From: JBAVVD01 sp049697115
GTDB lineage: Bacteria > Acidobacteriota > Aminicenantia > Aminicenantales > UBA4085
Length of the DNA stretch: 42,687 bases
Assembly: GCA_049697115.1 (NCBI GenBank)
Contig: JBAVVD010000068.1
Span: forward strand, 1-42,687
Direction of reading: 5' to 3'
Shown here: one piece after another, positions 8,447 through 16,288 of the stretch
Layout of the letters: the number at the start of each line of letters is the position of its first letter
Numbering within the stretch: the stretch's first letter is position 1
Program-made: the position numbers and the translations under genes
The notes under the pieces: model-generated
What the model saw: the letters and a program-made list of their open reading frames with translations, nothing else
Databases searched by the model: none
What the model was told of the DNA's origin: nothing

Positions 8447-10611
8447 TATACGGGTATTTGGATGGTGAATTTTGCGCCGCTCGGCCGGTTGTTCTGGATT
8501 TGGATTGTGCCATTATGTTCTTTGATAATTTGGTCGATGATGGCGAGGCCCAGGCCTGTTCCTTTCTTTTTCGTCGAAAAGTAGGGGAGGAACAGCTTTT
8601 CTTTATCCTCGGCAGAAATGCCAGGGCCGGTGTCTGACACTTCGATTTTCACCTGCCTGAGCGGAGCGTCAAATGTCGTTTGAATGACTATTTTGCCCTT
8701 TTTATTCATCACTTCGATGGCGTTGTCAATGAGGTTGATAAAAACTCTCTTCATTTGCTCCGGGTCTATCTGAAGGGGAGACGGGATGTCCGGAGAAAAG
8801 TGGACTTCGAATTCGATATCGGCAAAGATGCCTTTGAAAAGCATCACAATCTGGCTGATGATCTGATGAATGTCAGCGTTCTGGAGCTGGACCTTCGGCA
8901 AACGGGCGAAGTCCGAAAATTCGTCCACCAAAGATTTTATCGTTTTCGATTCCTGAATGATGATTTTCGCTCCTTCCTCGATGACTTCTGTGGAATTGGC
9001 GTTACTCTTTTTCAGGTTTTTGATGATTCTTTCCGCCGAAAGCTGAATGGGAGTCAGAGGATTTTTAATTTCGTGAGCCACTCTCTGAGCCACTTCCTTC
9101 CAGGCGGCGAATTTTTGCGCTTTGATGAGTTGGGTCAAATCATCCAGGACGATAATCAGCCCTGAGAATTCGGAGTTGGACTGATGCAGGGGCGACAGAG
9201 CCAGAGTGATGGTCGTCTGCTGGCCGTTGAACAGGATGGTAACCTCCTTGTTGGAGAGCCGGTGTTTGTTCTTGATTCCCCATTTGATATTTTGCAGGAA
9301 ATCTTTGTACCGGTCGTGGTGCAGGATGTCCTCATAGTGTTTCCCGACCGGATTCTTATCCGGCAGAGCCAGCATCTCCCTGGCTGTGGGATTGATCGTC
9401 GTGATCGTCCCCTGAGCGTCAATGGCGATGACGCCCGTCGTGATGTTGTTGAGGATGGTTTCGATGTACTGCTTTCTGGCCTCCAGTTCGGATGTTTTCT
9501 GGGCAATATTGTCCTGGCCTTCTTTCAGGTCAGAGATCATTTGGTTGAAGGAGTCGATGAGACTCCCGATTTCATCAGAGGCGGGATCTTCGACTTTCAC
9601 CCGGAGGTTCCCCCTGGATACTTCTCTGGTCGCATGAGCCAGTTTTTCGATGGGGACGGTGATACCCTTGGCCAGGTGAAAGCCGATCCAGGAAGCGGCA
9701 AAGACGATCAGCAGAGTGACGAAGATGAGCGTCATCAAGTAGACGGTTTTGGCGGAATTCTTTTGGAGCTTCATCTGGCGGTATTTCTGGACATCGGCGA
9801 TGATATTCTTAATCCTCTGGGCGTAGTTCTGAGGAAGGAACTTGCCCGTGGTGACCAGGACATCTCCGATTTCGGGAATATTCGAGGAAATGCCGCGGCG
9901 GATCATTTCTCCGGTGCCCATGGGCTCCACGCTTTTGAGGAGCTCTCCGAGATGCGCTCTTTGAATGATATTGGTTTTGATGTCGCGGTAGTGCTGGAGG
10001 GGGAGGTTGGGATTGAGGAAGGAAAAGAGTTCCTCATCTCCCAGGAAAATCCCGATTTCATCCAGCTTGTACTCCATCAGTTTTTTGCGAATGAATTCCT
10101 CCAGTTGAGGCCTGTTTTCGGGCTGGAGGAGTTTTTTATTGAGAATTTCCCGGTTCAGCTCCTGGGCATAGTGGAGGGCGTCTTCTTCCGTGGTCAGGCG
10201 AAAGCCGTCGGCCACGTTTTTGGTGTCCTCCAGAATATAGTCGAGAGGCGTCTTAAACCACTGCTCGATGTTGCGGCTGATCAGGTCGCTGGCGAACAGG
10301 AAGAGAAGGAGGGTGGGAATAAAGGACAGCGCGGTGAAAAAGAGAACCAGCTTTGTTTTGAACCGTGAGCCGACAACCTTCCGTTTTCTCTCCAAATAGA
10401 GCTTAATCAGGTTCCTTCCCAGGACAAAGAAAAGTATGAGGGCCAGGAGAAGGACGATGATCTGGAGAGAGGCGAGGAGGATATTCGTAACTTTGGTGGG
10501 CGAAAATTCCTGGGATTCGCGGATGAAAAATTCAATGGTGAAGAAAAGAACAATGAGGAACAGAATGAGGGCGCCGATGATGCGGGAGCCTTTTTTCTTT
10601 GCATCTTCCAT
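8446..10611 (-). CDS. ntrY: NtrY-like sensor histidine kinase
   Basis: A 721-aa kinase with NtrY architecture. Two N-terminal membrane helices (about 12-28 and 42-65) are followed by a third (about 86-108), an extracytoplasmic region of about 180 residues and a further helix (about 290-312). Then come a HAMP domain (KGITVPIEKLAHATREV), a PAS domain around residues 380-490, HisKA with the phospho-His in RVAHEIKNPLTPIQLS, and an HATPase with DTGPGIS and GTGLGLAI. NtrY/NtrX pairs respond to nitrogen or redox state in Proteobacteria; the signal here is unknown. Its stop overlaps the ntrX start by one base. Confidence 0.92.
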   Translation of the reverse strand: MEDAKKKGSRIIGALILFLIVLFFTIEFFIRESQEFSPTKVTNILLASLQIIVLLLALILFFVLGRNLIKLYLERKRKVVGSRFKTKLVLFFTALSFIPTLLLFLFASDLISRNIEQWFKTPLDYILEDTKNVADGFRLTTEEDALHYAQELNREILNKKLLQPENRPQLEEFIRKKLMEYKLDEIGIFLGDEELFSFLNPNLPLQHYRDIKTNIIQRAHLGELLKSVEPMGTGEMIRRGISSNIPEIGDVLVTTGKFLPQNYAQRIKNIIADVQKYRQMKLQKNSAKTVYLMTLIFVTLLIVFAASWIGFHLAKGITVPIEKLAHATREVSRGNLRVKVEDPASDEIGSLIDSFNQMISDLKEGQDNIAQKTSELEARKQYIETILNNITTGVIAIDAQGTITTINPTAREMLALPDKNPVGKHYEDILHHDRYKDFLQNIKWGIKNKHRLSNKEVTILFNGQQTTITLALSPLHQSNSEFSGLIIVLDDLTQLIKAQKFAAWKEVAQRVAHEIKNPLTPIQLSAERIIKNLKKSNANSTEVIEEGAKIIIQESKTIKSLVDEFSDFARLPKVQLQNADIHQIISQIVMLFKGIFADIEFEVHFSPDIPSPLQIDPEQMKRVFINLIDNAIEVMNKKGKIVIQTTFDAPLRQVKIEVSDTGPGISAEDKEKLFLPYFSTKKKGTGLGLAIIDQIIKEHNGTIQIQNNRPSGAKFTIQIPV

Positions 10612-10621
10612 GGTGTTTCTG

Positions 10622-11413
10622 TCAGGGGATGGAAATTTCCTTGTTCAGGGATTGTTCTGCCGGAAGGAGAAACTGTGAATAATTATCGAGGGAGATACGG
10701 ATATTTTTGACTACGGTCCCTGAGGAGCCCAGAGGCTTTCCCGGTTTGCCGTTGATGGTGTAGGAGATCCCGCCGGCGTTGCCCATGTTCAAGAGGAATT
10801 CCTGAAGAGCCGTCACAATGACTCTTTCCCCGCTGTACTTGAGGCCATCTATTTTGAGCTCTCCGTCGGCGTAGACCTGAATCCAAGTCTCGGCCTGGAA
10901 AGATATTTCAAGGCTCAACGTTTTTTCCTCATTTTGTAAGACAGGTTCCTCGATGGGAGGAGCGATGACCGGAACTTTTTCCGGTTGAAGGGGGGCCGGC
11001 ACGGCCGGTGAAGAAGCGGGGGGTCGGGTTTTTGAAGGACGCCAGAGAAAGAAATAAATGGAACAAGCCGCAACCAAAAAGAGGAGAAGAAGGGCGATCG
11101 TGAGACTCTGCCGGCGCCAAAAATTGGTCTTTCGGATATGGCCTTCTTTTTTTTCTTCTTTCTGGTCCTCCGACTCCTGAAAAAGAGCGTCCTGGTAGTA
11201 CGTGTTCAGGACATAGTCTTCGTCAAGACCGATATATTTGGAATATGCCCGGAGGATGCCTTTGATGAAGAATTTTCCTGGAAGCAGATCCGGCCGGTCC
11301 TCTTCCAGAGCTTTGAGGAACTGGATGTTGATTTTTGTCGCATGGGCAATGTCATTGAGAGAAATGTCCCTCAGCTCTCTCTCTCTCTTTAATTCCTGAC
11401 CCAGCGATGCCAT
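10622..11413 (-). CDS. RodZ-like protein (HTH_25 / DUF4115)
   Basis: A protein of about 263 aa. The N-terminus is a cytoplasmic helix-turn-helix of the RodZ type (LGQELKRERELRDISLNDIA). One membrane helix follows (about 100-120), then a Pro-rich linker and a periplasmic DUF4115 beta domain. RodZ-type proteins link MreB to the wall-synthesis machinery and set cell shape; related proteins of unknown role share this layout. I use the ATG at 11413; a TTG two codons upstream is possible. It leads the operon with ntrY, ntrX and recO, an arrangement without an obvious functional link. Confidence 0.8.
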   Translation of the reverse strand: MASLGQELKRERELRDISLNDIAHATKINIQFLKALEEDRPDLLPGKFFIKGILRAYSKYIGLDEDYVLNTYYQDALFQESEDQKEEKKEGHIRKTNFWRRQSLTIALLLLFLVAACSIYFFLWRPSKTRPPASSPAVPAPLQPEKVPVIAPPIEEPVLQNEEKTLSLEISFQAETWIQVYADGELKIDGLKYSGERVIVTALQEFLLNMGNAGGISYTINGKPGKPLGSSGTVVKNIRISLDNYSQFLLPAEQSLNKEISIP

Positions 11414-11500
11414 TATCAAGAATTTTAGGACAATCTTCCCCGAGTGTCAACTTATCCCCGGTCCGAAATCAGGAACCCAAACCGATAGAAATTAAAGATA

Positions 11501-11583
11501 GGTCCTGGAGAGTCCATGTGTATTCGAAGGCCTAGGGGGAGCGGGTAGGTTTGGTCGAGAAGATACAGGGACTCTCCAGGGCC
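11501..11583. repeat. Intergenic inverted repeat (arms CCTGGAGAGTCC / GGACTCTCCAGG)
   Basis: Perfect 12-bp arms at 11504-11515 and 11569-11580 extend to about 15 bp with a wobble pair and enclose a 53-bp centre. The outward flanks of both arms resemble the sequence at 26238-26280, including ACTCTCCAGG, CCCC and ATCGGCAAT. This points to a small dispersed repeat family. It fills most of the gap between two minus-strand genes (11414-11696), in which I see no gene. Confidence 0.6.
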
Positions 11584-11696
11584 CCTCTTGAGCAATGGAT
11601 ATGCTCTTCCATCTATTTCATATCAATGAAGTTCAGCGAATTTCAGCGTTTGATCGGCAATCTTAAGAGGGATCTCGCGAACATCCGGTAAAAGGA

Positions 11697-13149
11697 CTAA
11701 AGGACCGAAAATACCAGCCTCTGGCTGGCAGTCTTTTGGGTCAGTTCATCCGTGACTTTTACGGTCAGCTCATATTCGCCGGGTCCGGGGAGAGCGGAGA
11801 GAGGAATTCTTGTGCCTTCAAGCAGGACCTCTCCTTCCTTGACGATCTGTTGCTTTTTTTGAGGAGTCATCTTGAATGTTTTCTCTCCTTTTTTAAGCGT
11901 GAATTCGCTGAGTATGGAACACGTCTGGTTGGCGTCAACGGTCGGATTATAGATGTAATAAAATACATTCAGGATTTCTGAATGGGTGTATTCCTGGTTG
12001 CTGGGGGGTTTGAGGAGATAGTGGCCGAAGGAAAAAACATCGAATTCCGCCTTTTTGGCGGCCGCTTGCGTTTCCTGAATCTGGGCAGAGGCGATGAGTG
12101 AAGAAAGGGTAAGCTCTTGACCCCAGAAATTGGGCACTTCCAACGTATCCTTTTGGAGTGAATAGGTCTCCTTGTCTTGAGTATAGAAACCGAGAAAGAG
12201 AGTGTACTCACCAGGCAGAGCCGGAAAGCCGAACTGATAGACAAGGGATTCTTTTTCCTCGGACGGGACTTTTTCTTCCCTGAAATCGGATGAATAACTT
12301 TCGGATTCGAGCTTTCCAAACCAGATCACCTTTTTTTCGAAGGCCTTTCTTTTCTCTCCCGGATCAATTTTTACCAGGAATGTCACATAGCTGCTCAGGT
12401 TTGCCGCTTTCACATAGACAATGGTCTTCTCAAAGCGAATCGGGCCGATATCTTCCAGGGAGGAATTCCGTTGCTGGATGAGTTTTCCTTCGAAAGATTC
12501 GGAAGAAAAAGAGATGGCTTTCTTATACTCAGGAAGCTTTTTCAGATCTGGGTAGAGAAGTATATGTTTGGGATAGCCATAGAATACCTGAAGCACTCGC
12601 GAATCGGTCTTTTCCACGTTCAGGGAGAAACCGGCGGAATCCTGTTGGGTCTGAAGATCTTTGGTTCGCTCCTCATTGCTCCAGCTCGTATCGACGGAAG
12701 AAAAGATAAAAGAGAATGTTTCCTTGGGAATATTCATCCAGGATTGCGTCGGATAGACCCAGATTTCAACACGCGGGTCCTGCCGGAAAACCCGGGCCGG
12801 CCGTCCGAAGTAAAGATACACTTTCCCCATGTCCGTTCTCGTTCCTGTTTTGTATCCGAAGTAAAACGCGTCTTTCACGTATTCCAGCCTTTGATAGTAC
12901 TCTTCCCTGAATTCATTCCTCTCCGTGGCGGGAGTGGGGTCTCTTCTGGCCCAGAAAAGCTTGACGAATTGTTCCCTGTCTTCGTCTTTCTTCAATTTCT
13001 TATATTCCGCTTTTTCGGCATCGGTAATGATGAGATTCACCTCTTCCTCTATCCATTGTTTATATTCATCCTTTTTTGCGGCGGACACATTCGGAAGCAG
13101 AAGAAACAATAACGGGAGAAAAAATGTCACGACTTTTTTTATTGGCCAT
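11697..13149 (-). CDS. GWxTD domain-containing secreted protein
   Basis: About 480 aa. The N-terminal half carries the GWxTD signature region: FWARRDPTPATERNEFREEY, then GYKTGTRTDMGKVYLYFGRP. This is a family of exported proteins of unknown role common in Acidobacteriota and Bacteroidota-like lineages. The signal peptide has core VVTFFLPLLFLLLPNVSAA. The open frame itself begins at a GTG (13130), inside the signal peptide. The natural start is the ATG at 13149, which has GGAG eight bases upstream and a strong promoter. It is out of frame by one base because of an A7 tract (plus-strand T7 at 13134-13140); six A's would give MANKKVVTFF. The coordinates include that start. The cause may be slippage, sequencing error or real frameshift. 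Confidence 0.75.
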
Positions 13150-13171
13150 TGTTCTGACTCCGTACTTAACG

Positions 13172-13200
13172 TTTATAACACATGCGGAATTTCAGGTCAA
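13172..13200 (-). promoter_or_regulatory. Sigma70 promoter of the GWxTD gene
   Basis: On the minus strand TTGACC (13200-13195) and TATAAA (13177-13172) are 17 bases apart. The predicted transcript starts near 13164, just upstream of GGAG (13161-13158) and the ATG at 13149. This supports 13149 as the intended start of the GWxTD protein. Confidence 0.65.
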
Positions 13201-13250
13201 AAAAATCGCAGCGGAAAACACCTCTTAATCCTCCATAGGCCATTTTGGAT

Positions 13251-13279
13251 TTCAACTCCTCGTAGGAATGTGCTAGAAT
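13251..13279 (+). promoter_or_regulatory. Candidate sigma70 promoter of the secreted-protein/OmpA operon
   Basis: TTCAAC (13251-13256) is followed 17 bases later by TAGAAT (13274-13279), preceded by TGC, an extended -10. A strong AAGGAGG at 13295-13301 and the ATG at 13307 follow. Confidence 0.5.
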
Positions 13280-13306
13280 AAGTCAAATATGGGGAAGGAG
13301 GTGCAC

Positions 13307-13768
13307 ATGACTATTCAAAAAATTCTTTTCGCAGCGGCGCTCTGTCTTTTCGTTATGCCACTGCTGGTTTCGGCACAGCAGGTGGTCCAGACTCAAGCTC
13401 ACGATACGCTGGAAGGCGTCGAGGTTGACCTCGTTTCACTTGAGGTCCAGAATAACATCATCACGGTCAAGTTCCGAATCCGCAACACCGGAGACAGCAA
13501 ACAGAGCGTGAGAATCCTGTATGGACGATGTTACATTATGGATGAGACAAATCAGAAGAAATACTATCCGCTCAAGGACTCGGATGGCATGTTTATCGCC
13601 GGGCCTATGTATGACAACTCGGACGGTGGACGGTTCTGGTACGATGTGGACAAGGGAAAAAGCAAAGGGTTCTGGGTCAAATTCCCGCAGCCGGTGGATA
13701 ATCCCGAAACCATCACTATTTCCATTCCTGAAGTATCGCCGTTCGGTAACATCAAGCTGGGCCTCTGA
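13307..13768 (+). CDS. Secreted protein of unknown function
   Basis: A 153-aa exported protein. The signal peptide ends at LLVSAQQ (about residue 24). The mature part is beta-rich and resembles an immunoglobulin-like fold (VEVDLVSLEVQNNIITVKF, then SVRILYGRCYIMDE). I do not recognise a named family; DUF4352-like proteins have a similar general look. The start is the ATG at 13307, which has AAGGAGG six bases upstream, rather than the in-frame ATG at 13289 that lies inside the Shine-Dalgarno region. The OmpA-family gene follows 10 bases after its stop, so they are probably cotranscribed and both act in the envelope. Confidence 0.75.
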   Translation: MTIQKILFAAALCLFVMPLLVSAQQVVQTQAHDTLEGVEVDLVSLEVQNNIITVKFRIRNTGDSKQSVRILYGRCYIMDETNQKKYYPLKDSDGMFIAGPMYDNSDGGRFWYDVDKGKSKGFWVKFPQPVDNPETITISIPEVSPFGNIKLGL

Positions 13769-13778
13769 TAGTGTGTCC

Positions 13779-14450
13779 ATGAACACCTACAGACGTTCGC
13801 TGAATCTTTTCGCTGTGCTGTGTTTATCGGCTGTGTTTTTTGCGGCCGCCTGGAACGGCGTTGGCGGCTTCGCCCCGCAGCAGAAACAAGATGAATGGTT
13901 GATCCCGCCCGATGCCCAGACACGGGCCATCCGGGCGCTCAAATCCCTCGGGCCGGACCGTGGAGCAAAAAAGATTACCTATCGGGTCGTTGAGGTCATC
14001 GGAGTTTCCAGGGACATCAGAACGTCCCGCATCGAGCTTATGAAATCCCTCAAGGATCTGGGCGCGAGGGAAACCGGGACCGAGGTCCGGATCGATTTGC
14101 CGGGCGATATTCTGTTCGATTTCGATAAGTGGGACGTCCGCGAGGACGCGGTTGAGATTTTAAAAAAGATTGCGTCCGTCATCAAGGCCTATAAAAGCCC
14201 AAAAGTGACGATTGCCGGCTACACAGACTCCAAGGGCGATGATGATTACAATCAGAAGTTGTCCGAGAAGAGGGCGGAATCGGTAAAAAGCTGGCTGGTG
14301 AAAAACGGCGGCGTCGATGCCAAGGCTCTGGTCACATTCGGATACGGTGAGACAAAGCCAGTCGCCCTGAACGTTAATCCCGACGGATCGGACAATCCCG
14401 AAGGCCGTCAGAAGAACCGTCGTGTAGAGATTGTGATTCAGAAGCAGTAG
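13779..14450 (+). CDS. OmpA-family outer-membrane/peptidoglycan-binding protein
   Basis: A 223-aa protein with an N-terminal hydrophobic signal (LFAVLCLSAVFFAAAW) and a C-terminal OmpA domain from about residue 105: ILFDFDKWDVREDAVEIL, then AGYTDSKGDDDYNQKLSEKRAESV and NRRVEIVI. The NxxLSxxRAxxV block and the Arg near the end are the peptidoglycan-binding signature. The part before the OmpA domain is too short for a beta barrel, so this is more a Pal-like or free-standing tether than a classic porin. It has no lipobox cysteine. The start codon has no evident ribosome site and lies 10 bases after the previous stop, which suggests translational coupling. Confidence 0.85.
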   Translation: MNTYRRSLNLFAVLCLSAVFFAAAWNGVGGFAPQQKQDEWLIPPDAQTRAIRALKSLGPDRGAKKITYRVVEVIGVSRDIRTSRIELMKSLKDLGARETGTEVRIDLPGDILFDFDKWDVREDAVEILKKIASVIKAYKSPKVTIAGYTDSKGDDDYNQKLSEKRAESVKSWLVKNGGVDAKALVTFGYGETKPVALNVNPDGSDNPEGRQKNRRVEIVIQKQ

Positions 14451-14507
14451 GCTCCGAACGGGAATTCCTCATCCCCAGGCCGCCTCGCGGATTCTCTTTT
14501 CCCGGTT

Positions 14508-16157
14508 TCACGATTTGTTGTTTGTATATTTGGAAATCAAAGTATTTCTGAGTGTGTGATATATTTCCAGAACCCGGTTCATCAGGCTGTTGGAATACTG
14601 GGTCAAATATTCGCGGGCCTTCCGGGGCTCTTGTTGATAGAGCTGAAGGGCGTCTCCTTCGACTTGAGATTGTTTCTGAAATATTTCTTCCTCAAACGGA
14701 TTTCTTACGGCCCACACATCTTTGACCGCTTCCTGGAATTTTAAGTTGGCCAGGTTGTCGACAAAATCTATGGCCCATCGGGCGGATTTCTCGTCATAGT
14801 TTTCCGGGTCATAAATATTGTACGGTTCAGCGACCGACAGATTGCCGGCATAAATGGGAACGTACGGACTGAAATAGGGATTGTCCAGATAGACCCAGTA
14901 GACACCTCCAATGGCGTCAGGCAGCCAGCTTCGTAACTGACATATCATACCGTATTGTCCCATCCGACGTGCGACCGGACGGCGATTGGTCAGTTTGAGC
15001 AGGATTTTGAGATCCGAACTGGGGAATGGAGTGGCCAGAGGGCTTTTCTTGAATCCTCCCTTTCCGTCAGGGACGAGCCACTCAGGTCCGGAGGTCAGGT
15101 CATAGATGGTCCCTTCAAATGTCGACCTCTGGAGAGCCATGACATCCTGAACAGAAATTTTTTTCTCAGGTCGGACTGAGAATGGATACAGAGACAGAGG
15201 CTCCACATACTGGTAATATTGGTTAAGGCCTTTGTAGGGGTCGTTATTGAGATTGCGGTCAGGCCAGTTGGCGGAGTGAGGCGCAACGGTGGTGTAGAAA
15301 AGCCAGAAGCGGCCGGTCGCCCATTCCCTGGGCAATGGAGAATACACTTCCTGCCAGATGAAAGGGCGGCCGCCTTCAGGATCGTACCATCCCCGATCGA
15401 CGGCCTCCTGCATGTAATTGGGAGAAGTGATAAAGTTCAGCGGATCTTCCTTATGAATTTCTTTGATGATACTCCAGTTGGGGATGATCGTTGCTTCATC
15501 CTCTGGCAGACGCTGGGCCGCCCAGACAGCGCCGGGCTTATGGCTTTCGGGAGTCCAACCCGGCCCGACGGAAAACACCTCAAATATCCATCCTTCCTCG
15601 GGATCGGCAATCACCAAGGCTTCAGAGCCGTTGCCGCTGGAGGGCAGGAATCCGTATGTGGTCATTAAGTCCCCGATCAATTGAACGGCCTCCCTGGCTT
15701 TCTTGCAGCGCTGCAGGGCAAAGACCATGGCCTGTTCGACCGTCATGATCTGCTTTCCATTTTCGCGGTTGACCACAAGTTCATCCCGCTGGGAAAGGGT
15801 ACTCTCCGCAATGGCCAGTTGAAATTCATTGATGTGAGGATAGGCCGAATGAAAATACGTATACGTCCGGGCGGCCTGGGGGATATAACCGATGACTTCC
15901 CCATCGTCCAGCAGCGGGCGATTCACATCCTGAATTCCCCAGTAAACAGGCGCTTTTTCGCCGGGCTTGTATGTGCGGCCCGGGACGACAAAGATTCTTG
16001 AATCGAATCCACAATCCGTATGGGATATAATGACCGATCCGTCCGTGGATGCCTTTTTGCCCACGGCGATCACCGTGCAGGAATCGCCGTTTGTCCAGCG
16101 GACGCATATCAGGAGTGCAAAAATCAGGACCATTATCGGGCGGATATTTCTTATCAT
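14508..16157 (-). CDS. Dipeptidase, peptidase family C69
   Basis: A 549-aa Ntn-hydrolase. A hydrophobic N-terminal segment (residues 7-22) is followed by the nucleophile C27 in NGDSCTVIAVGKKASTDGS, the site exposed by propeptide removal in family C69. Further conserved blocks include ISHTDCG, the helix GKQIMTVEQAMVFALQRC, and GSEALVIADPEEGWIFEV. Family members cleave dipeptides; the export signal suggests periplasmic or secreted peptide scavenging. The ATG at 16157 has GGGAG nine bases upstream; the longer open frame upstream is not protein-like. It lies 130 bases downstream of the BNR propeller gene, also on the minus strand. Confidence 0.9.
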   Translation of the reverse strand: MIRNIRPIMVLIFALLICVRWTNGDSCTVIAVGKKASTDGSVIISHTDCGFDSRIFVVPGRTYKPGEKAPVYWGIQDVNRPLLDDGEVIGYIPQAARTYTYFHSAYPHINEFQLAIAESTLSQRDELVVNRENGKQIMTVEQAMVFALQRCKKAREAVQLIGDLMTTYGFLPSSGNGSEALVIADPEEGWIFEVFSVGPGWTPESHKPGAVWAAQRLPEDEATIIPNWSIIKEIHKEDPLNFITSPNYMQEAVDRGWYDPEGGRPFIWQEVYSPLPREWATGRFWLFYTTVAPHSANWPDRNLNNDPYKGLNQYYQYVEPLSLYPFSVRPEKKISVQDVMALQRSTFEGTIYDLTSGPEWLVPDGKGGFKKSPLATPFPSSDLKILLKLTNRRPVARRMGQYGMICQLRSWLPDAIGGVYWVYLDNPYFSPYVPIYAGNLSVAEPYNIYDPENYDEKSARWAIDFVDNLANLKFQEAVKDVWAVRNPFEEEIFQKQSQVEGDALQLYQQEPRKAREYLTQYSNSLMNRVLEIYHTLRNTLISKYTNNKS

Positions 16158-16288
16158 TTGTTTTTTCTCCCGTTTAAATTTTAAATTATGAGGAGATGCA
16201 ACGGCCGATCTCCGGGCCTCAAGTCCGTTCCTCATCCAGTTGAAGGGAAGAAGTCCAAGCAGAATTTGGCTTCCCCTCACTCCGGAAA

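Noticed and set aside
9184..10368. A 394-codon plus-strand frame opposite ntrY
   Set aside because: Antisense shadow of a gene with clear HAMP, PAS and kinase domains.
14480..14500. CCGC-CTC-GCGG hairpin followed by a T-rich stretch between convergent genes
   Set aside because: A 4-bp stem with a weak T-run is too small to call a terminator.
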